Notes under the pieces: model-generated | Told to the model about the DNA's origin: nothing | Databases searched by the model: none | Seen by the model: only the letters and a program-made list of their open reading frames with translations | In this document: positions 9,985 through 19,186 of the stretch, piece after piece | Position numbering within the stretch: position 1 is the stretch's first letter | How the letters are laid out: the number at the start of each line of letters is the position of its first letter | NCBI GenBank assembly: GCA_030592285.1 | Contig: JAUVJU010000003.1 | Span: forward strand, 1 to 38,716 | Direction of reading: 5' to 3' | Source of the DNA: Caldifarciminota bacterium | GTDB lineage: Bacteria; Hydrothermota; 32-111 | Length of the DNA stretch: 38,716 nt | Program-made: the position numbers and the translations under genes

Positions 9985-10033
9985 AATATTCTCTATATTA
10001 AGCATATATAATTTTTACAATGGAGGTTTGTAC

Positions 10034-11077
10034 ATGAAAATTCGTAGTTTTTGTTTAATGGTCCTATTTTTTATTGCTGTATTTTTCCCATTAAGTTCAA
10101 TGGAAACAAAAATATCCATGGAATTGTGGAATAGATATACAACAGAACTAAATGGCAGCACAGTAGAGGAAAGCGAATTTGCTTTAAAAAGAGGATATCT
10201 CAGATTAGAACCACAGTTCACTGACAATATAAAAGGAAGATTCAATATTGATCTATTCTCTGATGATGATGGATTAGATGGGGCAGGGTTGAAATTAAAA
10301 TATGCATATATTGATTTTTCCAAAATCATAATCCCTGAAGCAAAATTCACATTTGGATTAATGAAGAATTATTTTGCCACAATTTATGATTGGGATTATA
10401 CAACAATACAAAAAGCATTGGAAGATAAAGAAAAGGTTATTGCATCAACAGATTACGGTATGGGAATATATGGATATATACCCAATGGTTTTGGAGAATA
10501 TTCATTACAGATTATCAATGGAGAGGGATACAAGAAAACAGGCGGAGATATAGATATTAATCCGGCATTTATTGGTAATCTAAGAATTATTCCATTTGCA
10601 GGATTTACAATAGGCGGTTCTGCTTATTACACAAAAAGCGGTCTTCTTAATAAGGATGAATTACTTGATACAACCCTAAATGATACAACAACACTTTCCT
10701 ATGCAATTGTGACCAAGGTAGCATTTGGACCATTCTATATATGGGGTGAATATTTGTCAAAGAATATTGATGGAGATAATGCAATGGGTTATATGATAAT
10801 GCCTGTTCTTCAACTTGGCAGAATAATGCCTATTGATATTGATATTATAGCAAGATATGACTCATGGGATAAAAATACTGAAAGCACAAGTATTGATGAT
10901 TCTCATCAAAGAATTACCGCAGGATTTAATGTTAATATTTTAAGAGATGCAAAAAATAAGCCATTGCTGTTTTTACAAACAAACTGGGAAAGGACAATGT
11001 ATGAAGATGCAGCAAAGGATCCCAAGGACATTGTTATGATTCAATTGAGATGGAAAGTCTCACACAAAATCAAATAA
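10034..11077 (+). CDS. Outer-membrane porin, OprO/OprP (phosphate-selective)-like
   Basis: Signal peptide, GGAGG Shine-Dalgarno, repeated amphipathic beta-strand pattern (FALKRGYLRLEPQFTDNIKGRFNID); position ahead of pstS. Confidence 0.65.
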   Translation: MKIRSFCLMVLFFIAVFFPLSSMETKISMELWNRYTTELNGSTVEESEFALKRGYLRLEPQFTDNIKGRFNIDLFSDDDGLDGAGLKLKYAYIDFSKIIIPEAKFTFGLMKNYFATIYDWDYTTIQKALEDKEKVIASTDYGMGIYGYIPNGFGEYSLQIINGEGYKKTGGDIDINPAFIGNLRIIPFAGFTIGGSAYYTKSGLLNKDELLDTTLNDTTTLSYAIVTKVAFGPFYIWGEYLSKNIDGDNAMGYMIMPVLQLGRIMPIDIDIIARYDSWDKNTESTSIDDSHQRITAGFNVNILRDAKNKPLLFLQTNWERTMYEDAAKDPKDIVMIQLRWKVSHKIK

Positions 11078-11092
11078 TTAAAGGAGAAAAAA

Positions 11093-11896
11093 ATGAAAAA
11101 AACATTAATTATGCTTTTAGCCCTTATTTTAGGTGCTGGATTTATTTTTTCAAATGATATTTCAATTACGGGTTCAACAACAGTTTTTCCAATAGCCCAA
11201 ATGACAGCAGAAATGTATATGGAGATTAATCCTGATATTAATATATCAGTAAGAGGCGGTGGTTCGGGAGTGGGAATTGCAGCCCTTATGAATGGACAGA
11301 CAAATATTGCCAATGCATCAAGACCAATAAAAACAAAGGAATTAAAAATTGCAAGAGAAAATGGAGTTGACCCATTTGAAATAATTATTGCAATGGATGG
11401 AATAGCAATTATAATAAATCCTTCCAATAAAATTCCTAATTTAACATTTGAGCAATTAAAAAATATTTATAATGGAAAAATTATCAATTGGAAAGAACTT
11501 GGCGGGAAAAGTGCTCCAATTGTAGTTATTTCCAGAGATTATTCTTCCGGAACATTTGAGGTTTTCAAAACACTTGTTCTTGAAGGGGATAAAGTAAGAG
11601 ATGATGCTCTTCTTTTAGCATCAAATAAAGCAGTAGTAACAACAGTAGCAAATACACCCGGAGCAATTGGATACATTGGATTTGGATTTCTTTCGGATAA
11701 AGTAAAAGCAGTGTCAGTAGGCAATGTTATGCCTTCGGAAGAAACAGTAAATAATGGAACATATAAGCTTGCAAGGGCTCTCTATATGTACACAAATGGA
11801 AAACCAAAGGGTGAAATAAAGGACTATCTTGATTATGTACTTTCAGAACAGGGACAGCAAATCGTTGAAAAGGTTGGCTACATTTCTTTACAGTAA
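11093..11896 (+). CDS. pstS: Phosphate ABC transporter substrate-binding protein PstS
   Basis: ITGSTTVFPIAQMTAE, RGGGSGVGIAALMNGQTNIANASRPIK, SRDYSSGTFEVF. Confidence 0.93.
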   Translation: MKKTLIMLLALILGAGFIFSNDISITGSTTVFPIAQMTAEMYMEINPDINISVRGGGSGVGIAALMNGQTNIANASRPIKTKELKIARENGVDPFEIIIAMDGIAIIINPSNKIPNLTFEQLKNIYNGKIINWKELGGKSAPIVVISRDYSSGTFEVFKTLVLEGDKVRDDALLLASNKAVVTTVANTPGAIGYIGFGFLSDKVKAVSVGNVMPSEETVNNGTYKLARALYMYTNGKPKGEIKDYLDYVLSEQGQQIVEKVGYISLQ

Positions 11897-11903
11897 ATAT
11901 AAA

Positions 11904-11926
11904 TCCGGGGAGTATAACTCCCCGGA
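11904..11926 (+). promoter_or_regulatory. Perfect intra-operon hairpin between pstS and pstC
   Basis: TCCGGGGAG-tataa-CTCCCCGGA, 9-bp perfect stem, no downstream T-run. Confidence 0.75.
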
Positions 11927-11947
11927 AATAAAAAAGGGAAATAGAAA

Positions 11948-12805
11948 ATGAAAGATAAGATGTTTAAATATATTACAATGTTAACAGCAATTTTATCTGT
12001 TGTTTTTCTTTTTGGAATTATAATCAGTATCTTTACTGAGGGCTTTTCTGTTTTTAGTAAATATGGATTTTTCAATTTTCTTTTTGGAACAAGCTGGCAT
12101 CCTACGCATGAACCTGCAGAAATGGGTATATTTGGACTTATTGTCAGTTCAATTGTTGTAACCATTGGAGCATTGATTGTTGCTTTACCATTGGGAGTTG
12201 GCTCGGCAATATATTTATCCGAAATTGCCAATCCAAAGCTCAGAGAAATATTAAAACCATTTATTGAACTATTAGCAAGCATTCCCTCTGTGATATATGG
12301 ATTATTTGGTATGGCTTTTCTTGCACCATTTATTAGAAAAGTATTTAATTTACCTATAGGTTTAAATGCTTTTTCGGCTTCCATTATTTTGGGCATAATG
12401 GTGATTCCCATTATTTCAAGTATTTCAGAGGATGCCTTTTCATCTGTTTCAAAACATCTAAAAGAAGCATCATATGCACTGGGAGCAAATAAAATTGAAA
12501 CAATATTCAGAGTAATCTTTCCATCAGCAAAATCGGGAGTCCTTACAGGTGTACTTCTGGGCTTTGGTAGAGCAATAGGGGAAACAATGGTTGTTTTGAT
12601 GGTTGCAGGTGGTTCAACGGCTATGTTTAAGAATATTTTTCAACCTGTCAGACCAATGACTTACGCAATTGCAGCAGAAATGGGAGAAACAGTTGTTGGA
12701 GGCATGCATTATAGTGCTCTTTTTGGAATTGCAATAATTCTATTTATTATTACTTTTATCTCAAATTTACTTATGCAAATGATTATAAATAAAGGAAGCA
12801 ATTAA
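11948..12805 (+). CDS. pstC: Phosphate ABC transporter permease PstC
   Basis: PLGVGSAIYLSEIANPK, IPSVIYGLFGM, GRAIGETMVVLMVAGGS. Confidence 0.93.
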   Translation: MKDKMFKYITMLTAILSVVFLFGIIISIFTEGFSVFSKYGFFNFLFGTSWHPTHEPAEMGIFGLIVSSIVVTIGALIVALPLGVGSAIYLSEIANPKLREILKPFIELLASIPSVIYGLFGMAFLAPFIRKVFNLPIGLNAFSASIILGIMVIPIISSISEDAFSSVSKHLKEASYALGANKIETIFRVIFPSAKSGVLTGVLLGFGRAIGETMVVLMVAGGSTAMFKNIFQPVRPMTYAIAAEMGETVVGGMHYSALFGIAIILFIITFISNLLMQMIINKGSN

Positions 12806-13659
12806 TGAAAGTCAGAGAAATAAAAGAATTTCTTGGAATTAATATATTACGATCAACAATAATTATAAGCATGGTCTTTTTAATACTATTTTTATTATTA
12901 ATATTTATAAAGGGATTTAGTGTTCTTTCATTGGATTTTCTACTGAAAGCACCAAAAAATGGAATGACAGAAGGCGGCATTTTCCCTGCAATAGTAGGAA
13001 CATTTTATCTTACAATGCTTTCGGTTATAATAGCATTTCCTTTGGGGGTTCTTTCAGCAATCTTTCTTGTTGAATTTGGTAAGCCAAAGTGGTTCATTAA
13101 TATAATAAGAACAGCAATTAACACATTAGCAGGAGTGCCGTCAATTGTTTATGGATTATTTGGATTAGCAGTATTTGTAACATTATTTAATTTCAAAGTA
13201 TCAATATTATCAGGAGCATTAACCTTATCTATTTTGATACTCCCAATAATTATTAATTCATCTGAAGAGGCAATTAAGCAGGTGCCATATAATTTTAGAG
13301 AAGCTGCCTATGGTCTTGGAGCAAGCAAAAGACAGGTAATTATAAAAATTGTTATACCCGCTGCATTGCCGAATATTTTAACAGGAGCAATTTTGAGTGT
13401 AGGAAGAGCTGCAGGAGAAACAGCACCAATCATGTTCACTGCTGCAACCTTTTTTACAAGAAGATTGCCAAAATCAATAATGAATGAAGTAATGGCTATG
13501 CCATATCATATATATGCATTAATGACAGAAGGCTCATTTCCTGAAAAGCATGTTCCAATTGCCTATGGTACTGCAATAGTATTATTAATGCTGGTACTGG
13601 GGATTAATTTAATTGCAATAATTATAAGGACTAAAATGAGGAGAAATAAGAAATGGTAA
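12805..13659 (+). CDS. pstA: Phosphate ABC transporter permease PstA
   Basis: [48 protein letters not shown]. Confidence 0.93.
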   Translation: MKVREIKEFLGINILRSTIIISMVFLILFLLLIFIKGFSVLSLDFLLKAPKNGMTEGGIFPAIVGTFYLTMLSVIIAFPLGVLSAIFLVEFGKPKWFINIIRTAINTLAGVPSIVYGLFGLAVFVTLFNFKVSILSGALTLSILILPIIINSSEEAIKQVPYNFREAAYGLGASKRQVIIKIVIPAALPNILTGAILSVGRAAGETAPIMFTAATFFTRRLPKSIMNEVMAMPYHIYALMTEGSFPEKHVPIAYGTAIVLLMLVLGINLIAIIIRTKMRRNKKW

Positions 13660-14408
13660 AAAATCTTTTAATCACTGAAAATCTCAATCTATGGTTTGGA
13701 GAAGATCATATTCTTAAAGATATTTCAATAAACATTCCTGAAAAAAAGGTTAATGCGATAATTGGTCCTTCCGGTTGTGGTAAATCAACACTGCTAAGAT
13801 GTTTTAATAGAATGAATGATCTATCAGGAGCAAGAATAAAGGGCAATATTGTTTTAGGCGGCAAGGATATTTATAAAGAAAAAATAGATGTATATGATTT
13901 AAGAATGAAAGTAGGAATGGTTTTTCAGAAACCCAATCCTTTCCCCAAATCAATTTATGAGAATGTGGCATTTGGATTAAAAATCAAAGGCATTAGAAAT
14001 AAAAATCTGATAAATGAAAAAGTTGAACAAAGCTTAAAAAATGTTTGGTTATGGGATGAAGTAAAAGATCGTCTTCACAAAAATGCTTTTGATTTATCCG
14101 GTGGACAGCAGCAAAGAATGTGTATGGCAAGAGCATTTGCAGTTGGTCCGGAAATACTGCTTTTGGATGAACCCACATCAGCACTTGATCCCAAATCAAC
14201 AAATAAGATTGAGGAATTGATTGTTGAATTGAAAAAGAAAATTACTATACTAATAGTAACGCACAATATTGCTCAGGCAGGAAGAATAAGTGATTTTACT
14301 ACATTTCTTTATTTGGGAAAACTTATTGAATTTGGAAAGACAGAAGAGATATTCACAGTGCCAAGGGATTCCAGAACAGAGCAATATTTAACAGGAAAAT
14401 TTGGATAA
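13653..14408 (+). CDS. pstB: Phosphate ABC transporter ATPase PstB
   Basis: [65 protein letters not shown]. Confidence 0.95.
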   Translation: MVKNLLITENLNLWFGEDHILKDISINIPEKKVNAIIGPSGCGKSTLLRCFNRMNDLSGARIKGNIVLGGKDIYKEKIDVYDLRMKVGMVFQKPNPFPKSIYENVAFGLKIKGIRNKNLINEKVEQSLKNVWLWDEVKDRLHKNAFDLSGGQQQRMCMARAFAVGPEILLLDEPTSALDPKSTNKIEELIVELKKKITILIVTHNIAQAGRISDFTTFLYLGKLIEFGKTEEIFTVPRDSRTEQYLTGKFG

Positions 14409-14438
14409 ATGTAAAATTATAAAAAAAGGAGATAATTC

Positions 14439-15179
14439 ATGAAAATCATACATATTTCTGATTTACATAAAACAAGCAGTTTTTTCATCAAGGAATGGGG
14501 AAACATGCTTATTGATCAGGTGAATAGAATAAACCCGGAACTTTTAATAATATCAGGAGACATTACGGATAATGGTTACTATTTTGAATATGAGGAAGTT
14601 GTAGAATATTTAAAGGCTTTTAAAATCAAGAACATGATTATTGTTCCCGGCAATCATGATGCAAGAAATGAAGGATATAGGATATTTGAAAAATTTTTTA
14701 AAACCAGATATCCTCAATTTGAAAACGATGAAATAGTTATTCTGGGTCTTGATTCAAGCGAACCGGATTTAGATGATGGTCATATTGGGAGATCACATTA
14801 TAAATATATTGAGAATTGTTTTAAGGGGAAGAATAATAAAATTAAGGCAATAACATTACATCATCATCTTATCCCAATTCCAGGAACAGGTAGAGAAAGA
14901 CATATCCCTGTTGATAGCGGTGATATGTTGAAACTTATAAAGGACCTGGGTGTAAATTTTGTATTTTCAGGACATAAACATATGCCATGGATATGGAATC
15001 TAAATAACACATATTTTATTAATTCAGGAACATCAGCAACAAGAAAATTAAAGGGAATGGGATATCCATCATATAATATAATTACTATTAATAAGAAAGA
15101 AGTCAGAATAAATGAAATAAATCTTATTACAGAAGAAAGCAAAATGTCGCTTGAAACAATTATATCAAACGGAGATTAA
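14439..15179 (+). CDS. Calcineurin-like metallophosphoesterase
   Basis: ISDLHK, SGDITDNG, VPGNHDARN, LHHHLIP, FSGHKHMP. Confidence 0.9.
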   Translation: MKIIHISDLHKTSSFFIKEWGNMLIDQVNRINPELLIISGDITDNGYYFEYEEVVEYLKAFKIKNMIIVPGNHDARNEGYRIFEKFFKTRYPQFENDEIVILGLDSSEPDLDDGHIGRSHYKYIENCFKGKNNKIKAITLHHHLIPIPGTGRERHIPVDSGDMLKLIKDLGVNFVFSGHKHMPWIWNLNNTYFINSGTSATRKLKGMGYPSYNIITINKKEVRINEINLITEESKMSLETIISNGD

Positions 15180-15180
15180 T

Positions 15181-15840
15181 ATGTTGGAACAAAGAATAAA
15201 TAAATTAAAAAAAACCATAGTAGAAAATACTGCATTAGTGGAAAAAATGATAGAAAAATCAATACGGGGACTGTTAGAAAAGAATGGAGAATCTTTAAAT
15301 AATGTGTATGAAATGGAGAGGGCAGCAAATCAATATGAAATAGAAATAGAAGATAGATGCATTAATATAATTGCTCAGTTTCAACCGCTTGCAAAGGACT
15401 TGAGGACAATAATGACTATTCTAAAAATGGGGAATGATTTGGAAAGAATGGGAGACCATGCTGTAAATCTGAGTCAGCATGCTGAGTATATTATTGAAAG
15501 ACCAATAATAAAACCATTTATAGATTTACCGAAAATGGCAAATATAACAATTACAATGGTGAAAAACAGCATATCTTCATTTATAGATGAAAATATAAAT
15601 ATTGCAGAAGATGTTCTAAGAACCGATGATACTGTTGATGATTTAAGAGATAAAATAGTTAGGGAACTTATTGTAATTATGACAGAAAATCAAGGGAAAA
15701 CAGAAATATCCATTCATCTTATTGAAATAGCAAGGAACCTTGAAAGAATTGCTGATTTGGCAACTAATATTGCAGAAGATACAATATATATTGTTAAAGG
15801 TAAAAATATCAAACATTCTGGTGGAAAATCCCTATCATAA
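15181..15840 (+). CDS. phoU: Phosphate transport system regulator PhoU (ORF track starts at 15151; ATG 15181 preferred)
   Basis: PLAKDLRTIMTILKMGNDLERMGDHAVNLSQ and second repeat EIARNLERIADLATNIAEDTIYIVKGK. Confidence 0.93.
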   Translation: MLEQRINKLKKTIVENTALVEKMIEKSIRGLLEKNGESLNNVYEMERAANQYEIEIEDRCINIIAQFQPLAKDLRTIMTILKMGNDLERMGDHAVNLSQHAEYIIERPIIKPFIDLPKMANITITMVKNSISSFIDENINIAEDVLRTDDTVDDLRDKIVRELIVIMTENQGKTEISIHLIEIARNLERIADLATNIAEDTIYIVKGKNIKHSGGKSLS

Positions 15841-15850
15841 GAATATCTAA

Positions 15851-15996
15851 GGTCGGGGTTTGACAATTTGACATATTTAGGAGCTGTTTTTTCTTAGATT
15901 TATATAAAAGCTACTATATATAGACAAATATTTCATAATGAACACAAGAATAAAGCATTTTAAGGCAAAAAAATGTCAAAAAGTCAAACCCCGACC
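15851..15996. mobile_element. MITE-like element copy 1 (146 bp) with ~24-bp terminal inverted repeats and possible TAA target duplication
   Basis: Left GGTCGGGGTTTGACAATTTGACAT; right end reverse complement GGTCGGGGTTTGACTTTTTGACAT (22/24); flanked by taa at 15848-15850 and 15997-15999; related to 27905..28071. Confidence 0.75.
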
Positions 15997-16003
15997 TAAG
16001 GGG

Positions 16004-16036
16004 TTGACAATCGATTGACAATAAGTACAATATAAT
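16004..16036 (+). promoter_or_regulatory. Promoter of 16038 gene, predicted leaderless: TTGACA (16004), TACAAT (16026-16031) or TATAAT (16031-16036)
   Basis: TTGACA-16-TACAAT then 6 nt to ATG; a second TTGACA at 16015-16020. Confidence 0.5.
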
Positions 16037-16037
16037 T

Positions 16038-16769
16038 ATGTCAGTAAAAGATAAATTATTCAATTTTATTTCTGATTTGGGACAGGCAGATACAAGGATG
16101 ATGCAAAAACAGTTTAAGATTTCCAGGCAAATGGTAAATAGGTATATGCAATCCCTTGTTAAAGAAGGGAAAATTATTAAAACAGGTAGAACAAAGGGTT
16201 CATTCTATATATTAAAGGCAGATAATGATCCGTATCTTAAACAATTTTCCAAAATATATGAAACAAAAATGAAAATTGAAACAATTACAGGGGATTTTCT
16301 TTCAAAAGCAAATATCAAAAAGGCATGCAATAAGAATTGTTTTCCAATATTGCAATTTATATTATATGAGCTTATTACCAATATTAACAAGCATGCAAAA
16401 GCGGAATTTATTCAGCTTGAGATGGAAATAGGTGCATTGGATATTGAACTAACTGTAATTGACTCTGGGATAGGTATATTGCAATCAATAAAGGACAAAT
16501 ACCATTTTGACAATGAATCAGATGCATTATTTCATGTTAATTTACCATTTTCGGGTTTTGAATTTTCAGATAATGAGGTTGTTGCAGAGCATTTGATGAC
16601 AATAATAATGATGGCGGATCAATTTTCATTGCAATCACATCAATCATTAATGGAAAAATATGATGAATATCAATCAGGAGTATTCGAATGCGACTTCTAT
16701 AAAGGAACCCGCATTCGATTTTTAATTTCTAAAAATACGAAGAAAAAATTAGCAAAATTTATTATATGA
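16038..16769 (+). CDS. Winged-HTH protein fused to GHKL (histidine-kinase-like) ATPase domain
   Basis: N-terminus LGQADTRMMQKQFKISRQMVNRYMQSLVKEGKIIKTG; then ELITNINKHAKA (N-box) and VIDSGIGI (G1). Confidence 0.7.
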   Translation: MSVKDKLFNFISDLGQADTRMMQKQFKISRQMVNRYMQSLVKEGKIIKTGRTKGSFYILKADNDPYLKQFSKIYETKMKIETITGDFLSKANIKKACNKNCFPILQFILYELITNINKHAKAEFIQLEMEIGALDIELTVIDSGIGILQSIKDKYHFDNESDALFHVNLPFSGFEFSDNEVVAEHLMTIIMMADQFSLQSHQSLMEKYDEYQSGVFECDFYKGTRIRFLISKNTKKKLAKFII

Positions 16770-16773
16770 TCTA

Positions 16774-17376
16774 TTAATATCCGTACTTTTCCTTCACTTC
16801 ATTAATGATTTTATGATTTTCTTCAATCCTTTCAACATCAGCACTTTCTAATTTTTCTTCCAATTCTGTTAATTGCTTAAGAATTTCATCCAATTGTCTT
16901 TGATATTCTTCTTTTTCTTCCTTTGTCATTTCAACTTTATCTTTTTCTTCTAATGCCTTTTCATATCCGTTTTCCATTTGATTATATATATCTTTTGTCA
17001 TTACAACACCCTGATACTCTGCTTCAGCCATAACAATACGAGTACTTAGGGTGCCATATTCCTTAAATGACATATTTAATTCTTTTTCAAATATCTTATC
17101 TATATCCATACCAGATTTTCCTGCCTGAATAGCTGCTACAACAGGAGACATAAAATCAATATCTTCATATTTTTCACTCATTGTTTTGGCTGATTTGAAA
17201 AAGGTTTCAGCTTCATGCATAGAAACAATGATGGGTTCTTTTTCTTTAACTTCATTTGTTTTTTCAATAACCTTTGTTTCTACAGTTTCAACCGCTTTTT
17301 TCACCATTTCCTGTGGTGAATTACAAACAGTCAATAAAAGAATTGCCATTAACAACAAAATCATTAATCGTTTCAT
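16774..17376 (-). CDS. Putative lipoprotein, glutamate/lysine-rich, unknown function
   Basis: MKRLMILLLMAILLLTVCNSPQEM signal with lipobox-like LTVC; coiled-coil C-terminus. Confidence 0.6.
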   Translation of the reverse strand: MKRLMILLLMAILLLTVCNSPQEMVKKAVETVETKVIEKTNEVKEKEPIIVSMHEAETFFKSAKTMSEKYEDIDFMSPVVAAIQAGKSGMDIDKIFEKELNMSFKEYGTLSTRIVMAEAEYQGVVMTKDIYNQMENGYEKALEEKDKVEMTKEEKEEYQRQLDEILKQLTELEEKLESADVERIEENHKIINEVKEKYGY

Positions 17377-17402
17377 TTTAGTCTCCTTTTGATAAATGTT
17401 TT

Positions 17403-17987
17403 CTATTTTCTTTTCTGATTTTTTATTCTCCTTCTACTGATAAAATCAATTTCTCTAATAGGAGGGAAGATCCCTTTTGAAACAAATCTGACATCTTCTA
17501 TTGTATAAAAAGCATTTGGATTAAACTGCTCAATGCTTTCAATAAAATGATTTAGATTTTTTCTTCTGATTATTGAGTATAAAATATTAACCTTTCCCTG
17601 GGACCCCTCTGCATCAATGCTGGTAATGCCATAATCCTTTGAGCGTAGAAAATTTATTAGTTCATTAGCGTTTTTTTGAGTAATAATCCGAACAATATAG
17701 ATACCCATTTTTAGCTTTTGTTCAATTATAATACCAAGATAATTTCCTGCAGCAAAACCCCCTGCATAAGCAATATAGCACATAACATTATCCAAATGCT
17801 GCATTATCTGACCAATGGCAATAAGCCAGATAAGTACTTCAAAAAAACCAAGAAGTGGAGCTAAATATTTCATTCCCCTTGAAACAAAAATTATTCTTAA
17901 TGTTCCAATAGATACATCAAGGATCCGTGCAATAAAAATCAGTAATGGTAAAATTACCCAAACAAATACAGATGAATTAATAAACAT
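17403..17987 (-). CDS. UPF0316 / DUF2179-type membrane protein
   Basis: ARILDVSIGTLRIIFVSRGMKYLAPLLGFFEVLIWLIAIGQIMQHLDN...AGGFAAGNYLGIIIE pattern. Confidence 0.85.
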   Translation of the reverse strand: MFINSSVFVWVILPLLIFIARILDVSIGTLRIIFVSRGMKYLAPLLGFFEVLIWLIAIGQIMQHLDNVMCYIAYAGGFAAGNYLGIIIEQKLKMGIYIVRIITQKNANELINFLRSKDYGITSIDAEGSQGKVNILYSIIRRKNLNHFIESIEQFNPNAFYTIEDVRFVSKGIFPPIREIDFISRRRIKNQKRK

Positions 17988-17992
17988 AAAAA

Positions 17993-18358
17993 TTATTTAT
18001 CTGTATGTTTTTCTTTGGGTGTATAATCCTTGTCTTTAAGGGATTCCTTTTCCAATGATTCCATAATTTCTTCAATATTGCCTTCAGCTCCCTTAATAAC
18101 ATCAATGCCAAATTGCTGGAAAAATCCGATTGCTCTACCGCCCACTCCCCTTACAATAAGTTTATTTACTTTTTTATTTGCAAGATAACGGGGTATATCT
18201 CCGGGACCATGACCTTCAAGAGGGTTTTTTTCAATACTAATTTCGTATTTTCCTTTTTCATCAATTTCAATATATGCAAAATGCGGTGCATGACCAAAGT
18301 GTTCACTAATAACTGATTTCTTTCCTTCATTTGTTAATACAGGAATTGCAATTTTCAT
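17993..18358 (-). CDS. Dinitrogenase iron-molybdenum cofactor (NifX/NifB-like, MTH1175-type) family protein
   Basis: MKIAIPVLTNEGKKSVISEHFGHAPHFAYIEI...GGRAIGFFQQFGIDVIKGAEGNIEEIM. Confidence 0.85.
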   Translation of the reverse strand: MKIAIPVLTNEGKKSVISEHFGHAPHFAYIEIDEKGKYEISIEKNPLEGHGPGDIPRYLANKKVNKLIVRGVGGRAIGFFQQFGIDVIKGAEGNIEEIMESLEKESLKDKDYTPKEKHTDK

Positions 18359-18401
18359 TATACCTCCTTTAAATCTTTATTAATAGATTAAACCAATTAA
18401 A

Positions 18402-18989
18402 TTATAAGTCAATAGATGACTTCTTTATTGCCCATATAACAGAAGAGGCAATAATGATTTTTATAATATCACCTGCAATAAATGGGAAAAAAGCCATTTG
18501 AAGTAAAGTAAAGAATTTTGGTATTGAACTCAGCATATTTGTAAAAATGCCAAGCTGAATAACTCCGGGAATATATATGCAGGAAAAATTTATAAGAGCT
18601 AATAAAACAATTGTTCTTACATATGATAATCTCATATTCTTTAATTTACCAGCTAAAAAAGCTGTCATTGTAAATCCAATTAAATAACCGCCCGTTGGTC
18701 CGAATATTGCCATAATGCCGGGATTGTTTACACTGAACAGTGAAAAAATAAAAGTGCCGGCAAATAAATATATGATCTGTGCTCCCATGCCCCACAAAGA
18801 ACCAAGCATTAATCCGGACAAAAGTACTGCAAATGTTTGAAGCGTAATGGGTACAGGAGTAAATGGCAGATATATCCTTGCCTGAGCAGAAAGAGCTGTT
18901 ATGCCCGCAAACAATATTGCCCCAAGCATTTTTTTTATTAAACTATTTGTGTTTATTGAAATAATGGTCTTTCTTACAATTGATATCAT
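18402..18989 (-). CDS. bioY: Biotin transporter BioY
   Basis: ALSAQARIYLPFTPVPITLQTFAVLLSGLMLGS, FGPTGGYLIGF. Confidence 0.92.
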   Translation of the reverse strand: MISIVRKTIISINTNSLIKKMLGAILFAGITALSAQARIYLPFTPVPITLQTFAVLLSGLMLGSLWGMGAQIIYLFAGTFIFSLFSVNNPGIMAIFGPTGGYLIGFTMTAFLAGKLKNMRLSYVRTIVLLALINFSCIYIPGVIQLGIFTNMLSSIPKFFTLLQMAFFPFIAGDIIKIIIASSVIWAIKKSSIDL

Positions 18990-19089
18990 TTATATTCTCC
19001 TTGTTTTATATTCTTAATAGCATTTTTTAAAAATAAGTCAATAGAGAAAGCAATATTGTATTTATAGGAAACTATTGTTTTTCATATAT

Positions 19090-19152
19090 ACAAATTTGCA
19101 AAGTATTGAAAAAAAGTACCGTACAAATTTGCAAAGCATTGAAAAAAAGTAC
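19090..19152 (+). repeat. Two-copy 33-bp tandem repeat immediately upstream of a -35 box
   Basis: acaaatttgcaaagtattgaaaaaaagtaccgt / acaaatttgcaaagcattgaaaaaaagtac; one mismatch over the shared 30 bp. Confidence 0.9.
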
Positions 19153-19180
19153 TTGACAATAAGGAGATAATTGATAAAAT
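19153..19180 (+). promoter_or_regulatory. Sigma70-like promoter TTGACA-16-TAAAAT, 6 nt before ATG 19187
   Basis: TTGACA 19153-19158; TAAAAT 19175-19180. Confidence 0.65.
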
Positions 19181-19186
19181 TTATTT

